Of a stretch of DNA of 64,000 nt, positions 33,718 through 47,174 are shown one piece after another (the first letter of the stretch is position 1; each line of letters opens with the position of its first letter). This DNA comes from Colocasia esculenta (lineage: Eukaryota; Streptophyta; Magnoliopsida; Alismatales; Araceae). The notes under the pieces are model-generated. The model searched no databases, was not told where the DNA came from, and saw only the letters and a list, made by a program, of their open reading frames with translations. Made by a program: the position numbers and the translations under genes. The stretch covers positions 13,806,049 through 13,870,048 of the forward strand of contig CM024760.1 of NCBI GenBank assembly GCA_014218235.1, read 5' to 3'.

Positions 33718-36537
33718 TGTAATGACCCGACCTCCCGGACCCTCACCAGGGGTCTCGAGGGTCGCGCCGCCACCCACGGATCCGAAGATCTGGAAGGGTT
33801 AGAAGAAATAGTCTAGTGAGATATGTACTGAATTTAAATAACTATAACAATATGTACAATATACAAAGGTCTGTACAACGTGTCCCAAGCAAAAGCACAG
33901 GTACAAGAAGAAAGGTGCAGTCCTTAAGGGGCATACCCCGAGAACTTTCAAAACACAACTCTCAGCTCACTCGGCTACAAGATCTCACAACACTCGGCTC
34001 TCACTGCTACTGACAACACACGGCGCCACAGCCGCCTCCGCAACCCGTCTGACACCGAGCTTCCGCGACGACGAGCCCCTAGCTGAAGGAAGTAGGGGGG
34101 GGTGAGCCTCGCGAACAAGGCCCAGTAGGGATTACCAGTCCCTCACCGGCCAGAGCAGCAGGAACTCCGAAAACAGTAACCTACCCTAGAAAGCTATAAA
34201 GCGAGGAACACCTACAGCAGGGTACTACTAAGCATCAGAAGAGAACAACACAATGCCACGACCACTAACCGAGGTCGGGCCACACACACAACTCCCGCAG
34301 AAACCAACGGAGTCAGGCACAGAGCGGAAGCAACCCTCAGCACACCTGCCGAGACCACGGAACAACCAAGTGAGAGTGACGTCTCACCTTAAGCACGGCC
34401 ACCTCATAACTCCACAGGGTCGAAGGCCCACAAGAAGAACCACCCCGGACCGTGGACATACCACAAGGTCGAAAAACCACACACACCGGTGCCACCACGG
34501 ACTGGCACCCAAGAACGGGACTACGGAACCGAGAGGACACCAAAGTGGAAACCACCAGAAGCACAGGTCTGCATAAGGCCAGACCAACGACACCCACAGA
34601 GACTAAACACAGCCAGGATGTAACCGCCGTGTAAGCTCGGGCAACAAGGAACACTCGGAAACGTCGCGAGGAAACATCGTCACAACAACAGCAACCAAGC
34701 CACCGCCGCTAGCAGCCAAGAGGGGGACCCGCAGTCCACACACACTCTGCTCGGTAGCCTAGCTCCTGCCTCCGCCCCCGCGCAAGGGCGAGACAGAGCC
34801 GCCAAGAACACACAACACACGCAACACCGCAGCCTGGCCAAGCTGCGGCCTCACGCTTGACCTCCCTACGTGGCTCCGGAACCAACGTAGAGTGAGGTAG
34901 TGAGACAAGCGACTGGCTAGCCTGCACTGGGTAGAACTCCGGCCGTCCTCGGTGTCCATGGCCTAGCCAAGAGAGCTCTACAAACGACTCAGCGTCGCTG
35001 TCCAAACCACCATTTTCCCCTCAGCTCCAGAGTCTACCACACTAGGCTGTCGACTCACATCACTCTCGTAGCCCGGAGTGCTCCCTCAACAGGCTCCCGA
35101 GAATGGGGGTCCCAGGAAACGGTAACAACCTCTCAGATCAGGGACAAGCCCTCAAGTGCCGAGCACTGGGAAAACAGGCGGGGCAGCACAACAGAACCAC
35201 GCCGAACCGCTGGCTTGTAACACAAGACAAGCCCAGCGAGAACGAGGCACGCACATACCCCCAAGAGGGCCGTCGGCCAACCAAACACTCATGAGAAAGC
35301 CGTAGCCTCGGAACACTACCAGCTAACATGGAAACTCATCACTCTACTAATAATTGATTGACCGCCAGTCAATCGATTATTAGACAGACGCAACCCTCAT
35401 GGCACCACTGCCAGGACACGGCCACGAAGGTGTCACCTTCGGTCACTGAACGTAGAGAGGCAACCAGCCGCGTTCCCTACCAGAAGGTCCTAAGGGCAAG
35501 GCCTGCCCTGGGGCACACGCCGACACACAAACCGGGCCACGGAAACCTCCGAGGCAACATAGGTCTTGTCATGTCGCCCATGGCCATCGCAATACCATCG
35601 CGACGGGTAAGGGGACTGCGACAGCAACCTTGTCACGTCGGGGAAACGCGTCACGACAGCAAAACCTGTCGCGACCGAAAAGTGCGGCGCGACAGCCTTA
35701 TCGCGACCGCCAACCACATCGCGATAAGGTCGTGCCCGAGCGGGCCGATGCCTCCTCTGATGTTGCGACACGCCGAGCCGTCGCGACACCAGCAGAGAGG
35801 CAGACCAACGAGATCCTCAATCCCGGGCCGCCCACAAACCATTCAATCACACCACAAGGGGGAGGGGAGCATGGGGAAAGCTGTAACCACTATCTACAAA
35901 CCCCGAGGGACTCCCAATCCACCTGGATCGAGAAGGGCACAAGAAATCCCTACAGGTTACGAAGAACCGAACCCGCAAAGGGCCTTCACGACGCACGACC
36001 ATCACCTCCTCGCTCCACGACGCCACTCCCACACTCTGCCACAAGCTGCCGGCCGCTCCACGCCTGGATCGCCGGAGGGGAGCCTCCCCATCGTCAGAGA
36101 AGAGGGGAAAGGGAAGAAAAGGAGAGAGAGGGGAAAGGGGTAGCCGGCCAGTGCCTTAAGCCCCCGACACCCAGAACACGACAGACTGCCCCGTCGCGTT
36201 ACGAACCTTAACGCGACGGGTCAACGGACTGCGACAAGAACGCACCCCCCACGGGCGCCGCGACAACGCGACAGGCCGTACTGACATGCCTGCCACCCTG
36301 ACAGGCGTCAGACGACCGAAGCGACATAAAGTAGTCGCGACCCGTTGACCGGGCGCGACACGAAGACGCGACGGAGAGCTAGGGTGCGACCAGAACACGA
36401 CCTACAAGCTCGCGGCGACATGGATGACTGTCGCATCGGGCACCCCCTATGCGACACCAACGCGTCGCTCAGCCTAGACGCGTTAGTAGCCAATGATCCC
36501 AAGACACCGGACGGAAGCCGGGAAACTGGGTCTTACA
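33718..36537 (-). repeat. 3' LTR of the nested element (2820 bp)
   Basis: It starts TGTAATGACCCGACCTCCCGG and ends CTGGGTCTTACA. It aligns over its length with 52338-55152 (2815 bp). TCGCGA-type words cluster at 35595-35795 and 36215-36460. It carries the hairpin at 35347-35383. Confidence 0.85.
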
Positions 36538-36555
36538 TTCTACCCCCCTTAAAAT
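36538..36555 (-). promoter_or_regulatory. Polypurine tract of the nested element
   Basis: The reverse complement contains TTTTAAGGGGGGTAGAA, ending at the TGTAAGACC start of the LTR. This is the common form in plant gypsy elements. Confidence 0.8.
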
Positions 36556-37319
36556 AATTTCATCCTTGAAATTGGGGCAAGCCCAAACGATCCTGAGGCA
36601 CGAAACGAAACACAGGGAGCGGATGCAAGCCCAATGCGAATAAGCCACTAAGTCTCAACACGACTTCCTCATGGCAACAATCACACAGCCAAACACGCAC
36701 GTCACACGAAGCCGGAAAACTACGGCTCACACAATGGGCTCCAAACACACGAGAAGCATAGAATTGAAAATCGGCTCATAACATGCTCCAACACTCCGGG
36801 AGAACCAAGCCGAGAAACTAACGGCTCACTCCAGCCACACGTGGGGGCGCCCAAACGGAACGACAACCCCACCGATGCCGAGCGATGCCAAATTTGGCCC
36901 GAGTAGTGGAAAATGCCAGCCAAAAACTACATTGCTGCAGCCACCAACAAACCTCGATGTTGGGACCAACTGATCGGCAACTCACTCTGCCACCAACAAA
37001 ACCCGACAGAGGACGCAGTTGCCGACAACAACACAAGAAACGCCGGTCAGCAACTCACTCTATCGCCAGCAAAACCTGACAGAGCACATCGTTGCTGACA
37101 ACCACACAAGAACCACCTGAGAGTCAAGCACGACACTCAGGGAACGGCCTCATGCTACTAGCAGCAGCTAGCACTGGTCATCAGCCCAACCGAGAAGCTA
37201 CACGCGCGACAAGAACTAGAGCGACAGCACGCTCGCGGAGAATCCTTAACACACAGAACAACGTCCACTGTCACCACTAGGTCTTGACCAGACCTTCCTC
37301 GCGGTCCAACAGGGACAGC

Positions 37320-37863
37320 TAGGGGTGTTCACTATTCGGTTCAAACCGAAAAACCAAACCGAACCGAGCGATTCGGTTTGGTTTGGTTCGGTTTGAACAT
37401 GGAAAAAATTTGGTTTGGTTCCAAACCAAACCGAAAAAGAAAATTCGGTTTGGTTCGGTTTCTAACCTTTAGAAACCAAACCAAACCGATTAAACCGAAT
37501 TATAATAATAAATTTTAATTTGTATATATCTATCAAGCTTTTTCAATATATTTACTTAAAAATACATATTATGGAGGTTAATATGGTTATCAACATTTAA
37601 TACTTCATTTCAAATATTATTTTATAGTGATTTATTTGAGAAACAAGTGATTAAAAATTTAAAATCTTATTTAAGATTAAGAGAATGTAAAGGCCCATTT
37701 ATTTTCAAGTTAAACCGAACCAAATCGAATTTAATTCAGTTTGGTTTGGTTTGGTTTCAAAGGACTTCAGTTTGGTTTGGTTCAGGTTGAGTCTGAATTG
37801 GTTTGGTTTGGTTTTCTAAAAATCTCCTATAAACCAAGCCAAACCAAACCATGAACACCCCTA
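37320..37863. mobile_element. hAT-like MITE (544 bp) with 8-bp duplication GGGACAGC
   Basis: The terminal inverted repeats are TAGGGGTGTTCA. GGGACAGC flanks it at 37312-37319 and 37864-37871. Subterminal AAACCGAACC/GGTTTGGTT repeats fill both ends. The middle is AT-rich and non-coding. It resembles the MITE at 16340. Confidence 0.92.
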
Positions 37864-39759
37864 GGGACAGCAAACGCACGCGGAGAAACTCAACACGCGA
37901 AAACGGCATCCACTGTCACCACTAGGTCTCACTCAGACCTTCCTCGTGGTCCGACAAGGACACCAAACGCACGCAGAGCCACAAGAACTGGGAGTTACAC
38001 GCTCCACAATGTGGCACACTGTGACGGAAAACACGGAAGACGTCCAAGGTCAAGCCACAGCCAGACACCTCACAACATCGACAAATCACTTGGTCGAGTA
38101 CTAGCAAGCCAATAGGCCTCACTGTCACCGAACAAACCGACAGGAGACTCACCAACACCACGCACACCCGAAGAACCAACGAGCGTTGGCAGCACACCCG
38201 CCACGCACACACATGGCTTAGCGCGGGTACCAACGTGCCAACCACCGCAAAAATGCGCAACCACACGGGAACCGAAACAACCGCAGAGGTCGAGGGCAAC
38301 ACGCCGATCTCAGAGGGACTCAGACCGAAGCAGGGTACCACAACCAAACACACTCGCTCCCAAAGCGAGAGGGAAACTCGGACACATGCGACCACCAAAG
38401 CCTGGCGTACCACCGATAGGGCTACCTAGACAAGGCAAAGCAGCCACCTCGCAGCGGCAACGGTACAACCACAAGGCATAGGCCAGCACAAAGTGTCTCA
38501 GAGGTGGAAAGCTCAATGCCTCCAACACCGAGCGAAGTCGTGAGACGACACACAAATCTCACGAACAGACACACGACACAACACATGGTGCTATCACAAG
38601 CACCAGGAGCTAGCCAAGGTACAACACAGTGCACCAAGGCTTCAGATAGCACAAAATCAAAACACTCAAGCACGAGCACACGGTGCTACCACAAGCACCA
38701 AAACTAAGCAAAGTGCAACACAGGTGCACCAACGGCCGAAACAACACCACGGCCTGACGGGAAGGACTCCACACAAAAGACCCGCCAAAAGCCACACGCA
38801 AAGGACCACAAGCCTGAAAGGGCACAACAGGCCATGCCGGCCTCAGCCCTTGAGGCACAAAAACACGAAGCATCGACTCTGTCGCACGGGGAGCGAAAAC
38901 CACAACAACTCCCTAGCGCGCAAGAGCAAGAAGCACCACCTCTATCACAACCAATAGAGAGGCCAAACACTAAAACAACAACACAAAACACCTCCAAGAC
39001 ACAAGCCGAGGCACAATCGAGCACACACCAGAACGACGCTTGCACGAGTAAGCCAAGCAAGAAAACCGGTGCACAGCAGAGCAACACTTAAGCCTGCAAC
39101 CCAACGAGAAAACGAGACTACCTCGCACTAAACCAACAGGGACCCAATGCCCCAAATTGTTCAGGCAGGCAGCAAGAAACCATCACGATGACAAACGGCA
39201 CGAACAGGTCCACCGACCCACGGTGCCACAAGGAAACGACAGCACGAGAGGAGCAACCAGCTCAACCCAAAAACAACTCAAGGGAAGATGACTCCACTAG
39301 AAGGTCACAACGATGCGCACCTTGGCGACACAACACCACAGTGGAGCATCACCACCCCGAGCAACCAGCGGAAAGTAGAGGAAGGAGACACACACAACGA
39401 GTCTATTCCATGCGCAAGAAACAAAACCACAACGCAAGACTGGTACTTCCATAAGAAGTACAGCCAGCCAAACACCTACGGCACTCACCAGACCACCATC
39501 TGCAAGAGCACGCATGGCGCAAAAAACGAAGCAAGCCACCCGATCACGGGGACACACGAAGTCCCACCAGCGCAGCCGAGAAACTCAGAATGAACAACGA
39601 GGCAAGTTGGCCAACGCAGCAGCCAGACGCAATACCAAGAGCACAACACCTCGACCGACAACGCCCAAGCAGACTGTAACACAGGCAGTCCAACCGGCAA
39701 CAACGACAGCTCATATCTACAAAGAGAGAGCAACGACGACCAAAATAACACAAAGTAGC

Positions 39760-40345
39760 TTTGGGGAGAACCTTCACCAAAAGTGCCAAGAGCCATCTTG
39801 GGAGAACCTCACCAGAACGCAGCCCAACCAAACGACACACTTCGAACCACAGGGGCAACACAACAGTGGCCCAAAACAAACACAGAGCACTCCTGGGAAG
39901 AACCTCCGCCAGAAGCGACAAAGGGTGATCCTGGGAAGAACCTTCACCAGAATGCACAACCCAATGACCAAACAACACAAACCATCAGAGAGAACATTGC
40001 AGCAAGCAGAACTGCAGAAGCAACGCAAGCAGGTCCAGGGAGAACCTCCACCAGAACCACCAAGGCACCGCTCTGGGAAAACTCACCAGAATGCACCAAC
40101 CAAACCAACACACACCTCAGACTCTGAGGTAGCACGACAACAACAGAAACGAGCGTGAAATAGTCCTGGGATGAACCCTCACCAGGACAACAGCAAACGG
40201 TTCTGGGAAAACCTCACCAGAACACAGGGCAACCAAGCGATGCACCTCAACCTAGAGGGCAACGCAACAGCAACCAGAAATGAGCACAACACAGTTATGG
40301 GGAAACCTCACTTCCGCCAGAACTAACAGAGAAGAACTCCGATAG
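39760..40345 (-). repeat. Interspersed GGGAGAACCTCACCAGAA-type repeats
   Basis: About ten degenerate copies of a 20-24-base word (TGGGAAGAACCTTCACCAGA and variants) are spaced unevenly, 40-110 bases apart. They are present only in this part of the interior. Confidence 0.7.
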
Positions 40346-40404
40346 CACCTCACCAGAGATCACAACCAGTCAACACCAGGCCGACAACAACCACAAAAAA
40401 GTGT

Positions 40405-43400
40405 TGAGACGCCCTCATTACACCGGTACGGTTATACCAACCCACGTTGGTATAGCGAGAGTCCTCACAGTGGGACATTTACCCAACGATACGTATAGCT
40501 GAGATACACGCGAATATACAACAGAGTAGCGGAAGTAAAAGACAACAGTCTCCATTCATTCATCATCCACATTAAACATACATGCAATTCGCAATAACAT
40601 AAAAGGAACTAAAGTTCACATAAATTAAATTGCTGAAATGGAAAATACATAATGTCCACATTTTTCATCCTTTGTTCAAATTACATACTTATGAAATACA
40701 CAATCTCAAGAAAACTCCAAAGCTAGCTAATCTCCGCGCTCGGAGTCTGTCTCTGCTGCCTCCTCCAAAGGTGCCACGTCACCAACTACACCTGTACGCC
40801 GAAACAAGGAGTGAGTCCAAGGACTCAGCAAGCAACGCTACTCATGATATACACGTACAAGCTAGTGGTTTTTATCTACATGCACTTTACACTTTGCACA
40901 CATAGCATGCTAGTCATTCAAGTTTAACCTATCATGAAAGTTTTACAATCTTATACAATGCTCAGCTTTCAGATTTCTAGTCATAAAATCACCTATCACA
41001 TGCTCTCTATTCAATTTTGCTCATGACACTTAATCTTTAAAGAGCTAAAACATGAGAGTATTAACATGAACATCATACCACACCTGAAAGGGGAACACTA
41101 GCATGTATTTCACATATCCTAAGTACATACATAACCTTTTCACATGCTTTAAGTTGCTGATTTCACATAGCTTAACGGCTGTAAAACTATACATGAAAGC
41201 TACAATGTGACATATAAAACAATCATGTGTTCAAACTATCATGTTACTTTTGCGTTTCACCAATTATCCCTAATATGGATTCTAAACATCTTTGCACATA
41301 ATAACATGATGATAATAACATAAATTCACGGATTCGCATGATTTCAGATTTGTCTCACATGGTTTTAAAACATATTCTACATTTTTAACTTCACATTCTC
41401 TTTACACAAGTTTCCCTTCACATGGTTACACTTTACCATGCACAGTCACATTATCACTTACCATTTCACCTGGACCCATACACATTACACATTTCCATTA
41501 CAACATTTTAGGTGCCGTGACACATAGTCCAACCACAAAGAAGGACACTACACATCACATTACACATCGACCATCTAGGATTCAATGCGACACTTGACTG
41601 CGCCAGACCGGGAGAACAAGTCTCACCCTAACCAGTGGACTTGTCCACCTCCAGGATTTCCCCCTAATGTCTTTAGGGTCACTTACACATTGAATTCTCA
41701 GGGGGATTTCCTGATACAGCTCCACTGCCCTCTACGGAAGCAGTGTCACATTGGCACAGTACACATTTATCCATTTACCGTTTTACACAGGTTTGACACT
41801 TCACACTTTTATCACATTCACTTTCTTACTCACATGAATATCTCTGTTTTTTTCTAACATGGCTACAGAATTTCAGGAGTTTAACACACAGAAATTTTCA
41901 CTAATTAAGTTGGTTTTAGACAATAACTAATCACATTACGACCATTATACGTAGATTATCACATTTCACATGAAAATACATAACTTTTTATTACTGATCC
42001 AATGACTGGAATTTTAACCACATGCTGTTTCGGGTCAAGATCAAACACTCAAATTTTCAGATTTTTCTGAGCTAAATAGAATTTACAGAAAATAAAACAC
42101 CTATTTAGCATACTATTCACAACTTAAGTTAGCATGGGGTTACATATCCTGCAAATTGCCACTTACTGTTTTAACAGGGCTACTAATATATGCATGATTT
42201 GAGAATACAAATTACCCTAAATCACATCTATGGATTTCACACACAACCATTCTTGCATGCTTTTATTTTACGAGCCGGATTCATTAGCAATTCACAAGCA
42301 TGGATAATTTACCAAAATTGCAAACACATATATGACCCACTAATCTTCATGATCAAACCAAAACCAAGACATTCCATCTACTTAATCATGACAAGGATTT
42401 GCAAGATTATCTACAAGTCATGCTCACAAGTTAAAGGGGTACATTATCCTACATTTACCATCACGCATCACACTCATTCGCATCACAATTGATAAAATAC
42501 ATAGAGAGAATTACCATATATCCTCATCAGAAAAATACCGAAATTAATGTATAGAAGAGGGGCAACAGCTCACTGTTCTGTCCAGAAGAACTGGCGGCGG
42601 TCTCTGGCGCTGACTCAGAGTCAGCGACAGGGCCGATGGACGCCAAGCATGATCTGGGCGTCCAGGGACCTTGCCCAGCCAGGTCTGTGCAGAAACACAG
42701 ACCCGAGCTCTCAAACTTGGGTGAATGGGAGGGTCTAGGACTCGAGGAAAAATCCATAAAAATGATAAAACGACCTAGACACATATGGGAACACCATGGA
42801 TAGGTCACTTGCCTTTCAAAAATTCTTCCAAAGGATTTAGGGCTCGGTGAAGCTCTCCTTGGGCTGTCCCAAGAAGTGCAGAAGTCTCTCCAAAGATCTC
42901 CTCCGGGCTCCTGGATGATCTCCACGCCAAGGGGATGTCGGGGAAGCCTCCTCCTTTGATCCAGCTACCTTCTTGAAGCAGTGGAATGCCGGATCAAGCT
43001 CCAGGGGGTCGGATCTGTGGGTGCCAAGAGGGGTTTTTCTCACAGACTTTCTCTAGGGTTTTCTTTCTCACTTCTCTCCTCTTGCAAGGTGAAGGGAAAG
43101 TGGGGAGAGCCATTTCGGGTTCAGACCTAAGAGAGTCTCTCTCCCACTCACCAGGCCGATTTGACAGCCTTCAGAGCCGTTGGGGACAACCCCCAATGGT
43201 TGGCTTGCCTTGTTTCAGAAGCTTGCAGCTCTGCTGCGCATGCAGGCCAGAGAGATTGGCGTCCATATCGCTGGACGCCCGGATTAGTATCGGCGTCCAG
43301 GTCTGGACGCTGACACCACCTCAGCGGCCAGGGGTTGACGCCAAGGGGCCTTCGGCCAGAATTCTAAAATATGCAGAAAACCATGCATACCAAGCATATA

Positions 43401-43586
43401 TACATGCAATACGTATACGGTATTATATCCATACTATCACCATGCAATACATACATTATTATATTTATATAAACACATGCACACGTACTATACTAATTAA
43501 TACGTACGTAAATATGTACATACATACACAAACACAAATATACACACATAATACAAATAATGCGACGGAAATTCGAGGGCCTTACA
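40405..43586 (-). repeat. 3' LTR of the full-length gypsy element (3182 bp)
   Basis: It starts TGAGACGCCCTCATTAC and ends GAGGGCCTTACA. It aligns with 48481-51735; most differences are one- to three-base gaps. GGACGCC/GGCGTCC words cluster at 42635-42665 and 43255-43345. Confidence 0.88.
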
Positions 43587-43601
43587 CCCTCCCCCTTAAA
43601 G
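43587..43601 (-). promoter_or_regulatory. Polypurine tract of the gypsy element
   Basis: The reverse complement is CTTTAAGGGGGAGGG, abutting the TGTAAGGCCC start of the 3' LTR. Confidence 0.82.
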
Positions 43602-43633
43602 AAACTTCGTCCTCGAAGTTAGAACGACACTAC

Positions 43634-44060
43634 TCAAACAAAAGGGGATACTTCTTCTTCATCGCATCCTCAAGCTCCCACGTAGCCTCCTCACGTGAGA
43701 AGTTCCGCCATAGAACTTTCACCGACGCAATACTCTTGTTCCGGAGATGCTGAACCTTCCGGTCAAGAATGGCTACGGGTGCTCGACATACGAAAGATCT
43801 GGCTGGATCTCCACGGGCTCATGACTAATCACATGAGACGGATCTCGGACATACTTCCTGAGCATAGATACGTGAAATACCGGGTGAACGCTAGCCAAAG
43901 CTGGGGGTAAAGCTAGCTCGTACGCCACGCTGCCCAAACGTCTGAGAATCTCATATGGGCCAATGAATCTAGGGCTTAGCTTGCTATGCCTGCCAAATCT
44001 GACAACTCCACGAGTAGGCGATATCTTCAAGAAGACATGATCGCCAACCTCGAACTCCAA
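43634..44060 (-). pseudogene. Integrase C-terminus and chromodomain-like tail
   Basis: The frame from 44060 has VGDHVFLKISPTRGVVRF, KLSPRFIGPYEILRRLG and HPVFHVSMLRKYV. A stop/frameshift at about 43771 is followed, in the next frame, by ILDRKVQHLRNKSIASVKVL and REEATWELEDAM, ending at the TGA at 43634-43636. This is the Tekay/Del chromovirus tail. Confidence 0.85.
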
Positions 44061-44919
44061 ATCTTTCTTCTGTTGTCGGCATAACTCTTCTGCCTATCCT
44101 GTGCCGCAACAAGCCTTTTCCTGATAAGCTGAATCTTATCCGAAGTTTCCTGAACTAACTCCGGTCCGATCAACTGCCTATCACCAGTCTCCTCCCAACA
44201 TAAAGGAGATCTGCAGGGCCTACCATACAACGCCTCGAATGGAGCCATACCAATACTAGCATGAAAGCTGTTGTTGTATGCGAACTCCACAAGAGGTAAA
44301 TGACGCTCCCAATCATCCTTCCAATCCAGAACACACGCTCTCAACATATCTCGAGCGTCTGGATAGTCCTCTCGGACTGTCCATCGGTCTGGGGATGAAA
44401 CGCCGAACTGAGCTTAAGCTCCGAACCTAACGCATCCTGAAGACCCTTCCACAATCTCGAAGTAAATCTCGGATCTCGATCCGAAATGATCGACTTCGGC
44501 ACACCATGCAATCTAATGATACGCTAACATACAGTCTAGCTAAACTCTCTACTGACTGCTTCTTCTTCATAGGCAAGAAATGAGCAGTCTTCGAGAATCT
44601 ATCTACAACTACCCAAATCGAGTCATTGCCCCTTCTAGATCGAGGCAAACCCGAAACGAAGTCCATAGTGACAGCTTCCACTTCCACACGGGGATATCCA
44701 TCCTCTGCATAAGCCGGATGGTCGCTGCCGCTCGGCTTTCACTTGCTGACATACTAGACATCTAGACACATAATCCGCAACATCCTTCTTCATGCCGGAC
44801 CACCAAAATGATCTCTTCAGGTCTTGATACATCTTAGTGTTACCCGGATGAATAGAGAATCGCGATCTATGAGCCTCCGCTAACACATGCTCACGGACAT
44901 CTACTACATCGGGACACAA
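44027..44919 (-). pseudogene. Integrase of the gypsy element, frameshifted
   Basis: The zinc-binding part has EAHRSRFSIHPGNTKMY and SRCLVCQQVKAERQRPSG. After a frameshift the core has MDFVSGLPRSRRGNDSIWVV. The second catalytic aspartate, in SDRDPRFTSR, lies in a further frame at about 44463-44500. HPQTDGQSERTIQ with the catalytic glutamate lies near 44350-44400, then FAYNNSFHASIGMAPFEALY. At least three frameshifts interrupt it. Confidence 0.85.
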
Positions 44920-45811
44920 ACACGGTGCTGAAATCTAATCACACCGTCCTCATCACGAGCAATGCCCGCCTTACCCACTAACTCTAACAATCTAGGGTCG
45001 GCTTTCTGCTGCTCAATCACCTCATCCAAGACTGAGGATCTAAGGGATAGCTGAGCTACAAAAGCCTGACACAACGATGGCTCTAACTCGGTCATAGAGC
45101 ACGCTGCATCCTCCAACATCTTCCAATCCTGCTGGAGCGAAGACCTCTTTCTACTAAGAGCATCCGCTACGACGTTCGCCTTTCCAGGATGATACTGAAG
45201 GTCGAAGTCATAGTCCTTCAAGAACTCAATCCATCTCCTCTGCCTCAGGTTTAATTCCTTTTGGAGAAAAGATACTTCAAGCTCTTGTGGTCGGTAAACA
45301 CCTCAAATCTGACACCATAAAGATAGTGCCTCCAGATCTTTAGTGCATGAACCACTGCTGCGAGCTCCATCATGAGTCGGATAGTTCCTCTCATGCTCCT
45401 TCAACTGACGAGAAGCATAAGCCACTACCCTTCTTGCTGCATGAGCACACAGCCTAAACCAATCTGAGATGCATCCGTATAAATGGCAAAGCCTTCTAGA
45501 CCACTAGGCAATACCAATACCGGAGCAGAAGTAAGCTTAGCCTTCAATAGCTGAAAGCTACGCTCACATGCCTCAGACCATACGAACTTCTCACCCTTTC
45601 TGGTCAGCTTTGTCAAAGGGGCGGCGATGGATGAGAAACCCTCAATGAATCGCCGATAGTAACCAGCTAACCCAAGGAAACTACGAATCTCCGAAGGGGT
45701 CCTGGGAATCTCCCAATCCATAACTGCCTGGACTTTTGCTGGATCAACAGCTACACCAGCGCCGGAGATAACATGCCGAGAAAGTGAACCTCGCGCAACC
45801 AGAACTCGCAC
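44904..45811 (-). pseudogene. RT thumb/connection and RNase H of the gypsy element
   Basis: The frame 45811-45425 includes IRSFLGLAGYYRRFIEGFS and then FAIYTDASQIGLGCVLMQ with the RNase H aspartate. About 200 bases in other frames still encode YASRQLKEHERNYP, AAVVHALKIWRHYLYG and TDHKSLKYLF, separated by one- or two-base deletions. The frame 45221-44904 resumes with KDYDFDLQYHPGKANVVADA. Confidence 0.83.
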
Positions 45812-46191
45812 TTGCTGAACTTCGCATACAGCTTGTGCTCACGGAGAACCTCTAAGACTAACCTCAAATGCTGACGATGTGTGGCCTCATCCGGAGAATA
45901 GACCAACACGTCATCAATAAACACAACAACAAAGCTATCTAAATACGGACTAAACACCCGGTTCATGAGATCCATGAACGCTGCAGGGGCGTTGGTCAAT
46001 CCGAAAGGAAGAACCAAAAACTCATAATGTCCATAACGGGTTCTAAATGCCGTCTTGGACACATCCTCACTCCGAATTCTCAACTGATGATAACCAGATC
46101 GCAAGTCAATCTTGGAAAAGACTGATGCCTCTCGCAACTGGTCAAACAGATCATCAATCCGAGGTAAGGGATACCTGTTCTTCACAGTCAC
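45751..46191 (-). pseudogene. Reverse transcriptase palm of the gypsy element
   Basis: It contains KIDLRSGYHQLRI with the first catalytic aspartate and FGLTNAPAAFMDLMNRVF. The VVFIDDVLVYS block has the FIDD catalytic pair. The frame is lost after SKCEFWLREVHFLG by a one-base deletion near 45775, and the next frame takes over with HVISGAG. Confidence 0.88.
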
Positions 46192-47174
46192 TGGTTCAAC
46201 TTCCTATAATCAATGCACAACCGAAGTGACCCGTCTTTCTTCTTGACGAATAATACAGGTGCGCCCCAAGGGGAAACACTAGGGCGAATAAATCCCTTAT
46301 CGAGCAATTCTTGCAATTGCTTCCTCAACTCGGCTAACTCTGCAGGGGCCATCCGATATGGGGCCTTCGAGATAGGAGAGGTGCCTGGAAGCAACTCTAT
46401 AGTGAACTCTATCTCCCTATCCGGTGGCAATCCAGACAAGTCATCGGGAAAGACATCTGGAAAATCCTGCACCACATCGATCTCTGCAAGAGTCAGTGAC
46501 GAACCAGCATCGGGTACTAGCATAACGCTGGCAAGAAATGCGTCACAACCCTTGTTCACCATGCGCATCGCCTTCATGGCAGAGATAACTAACTTTCCCG
46601 CTAAGTTCTTTGGCAAGGGATGAGAGAACTCGTCCTCACCAGGAATGCGGAAAACAATCTTCTTCCTACGACAATCCACTAACGCATAGTGCTCCTCTAG
46701 CCAATCCAGACCAAGAATACAATCATAGTCCTTCATCTTTAGCAAGAAGAAACACCCATCTAGGAATCTATCCTCAATGCACACAGGTAACGACGGAATG
46801 CACTTCCTAGTCGATACCGTACCCGCAGGGGTGTGCACAGACAAAGGGACCTCTAACTCCTCAGACTCTATGCCTGACTCTAGGGCTAACTGCCTAGCGA
46901 ACCGCTCGGAAATGAACGAGTGAGTAGCACCCGTATCAAACAAAACCCGAGCGTGCACACCGAAAAGCAAAACCGTACCTTCGGTGACATGCTCCGCCTG
47001 CTCGGCGTCCTCGCGAGCTAAAGCAAACACTCGAGCTGGGGCTCGAGGCCTTCCTGGTCTTCCTGTAGCTGGCGCGGCTGCCGCTACTGCTGGTGCTGGC
47101 GCTCCACGCTGAGCTCCTTGCTGAAGTCTTGGGCAATCTTTGATCTTGTGGTCGCTGCTCCCACACTTAAGCAT
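46188..47174 (-). pseudogene. Zinc knuckle, aspartic protease and N-terminal RT of the gypsy element
   Basis: This is a 328-codon frame. It starts at the second zinc knuckle (KCGSSDHKIKDC), then an Ala/Pro-rich linker, then protease motif VLFDTGATHSFIS at about residue 77. YDCILGLDWLEEHYALVDC follows, and then RT entry motifs PPDREIEFTIELLPGTSPIS and APVLFVKKKDGSLRLCIDYR. It ends at a stop next to KLNQ, and the RT continues in the neighbouring frame. A first knuckle, CPHCGKTHGGSEC, lies just upstream across a frameshift. Confidence 0.88.

Larger units (their letters stand above)
36556..40404 (-). other. Interior of the nested element, non-coding
   Basis: There is one copy of the GCCACTAAGTCTC unit (36643), a hAT-like MITE (37320-37863) and a stretch alignable to both halves of the older element B interior (to about 39560). 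From 39760 there is a repeat-rich zone. No gag or pol domain is seen on either strand; open frames here are composition artefacts. Confidence 0.65.

Noticed and set aside
35358..36211. Long overlapping plus-strand ORFs (up to 261 codons)
   Set aside because: They lie wholly inside an LTR, in several frames at once, because the DNA is GC-rich and stop-poor; the equivalent frames are broken in the sister LTR.
38422..40158. Multiple ORFs of 80-214 codons on both strands
   Set aside because: They fall in the non-coding LARD-like interior, have biased composition and no domain, and follow the interspersed repeats.
42986..43753. 255-codon plus-strand ORF, with a similar frame at 51128-51538
   Set aside because: It is antisense within the gypsy LTR; its first part recurs in both LTRs only because the LTR is repeated, and it has no known domain.
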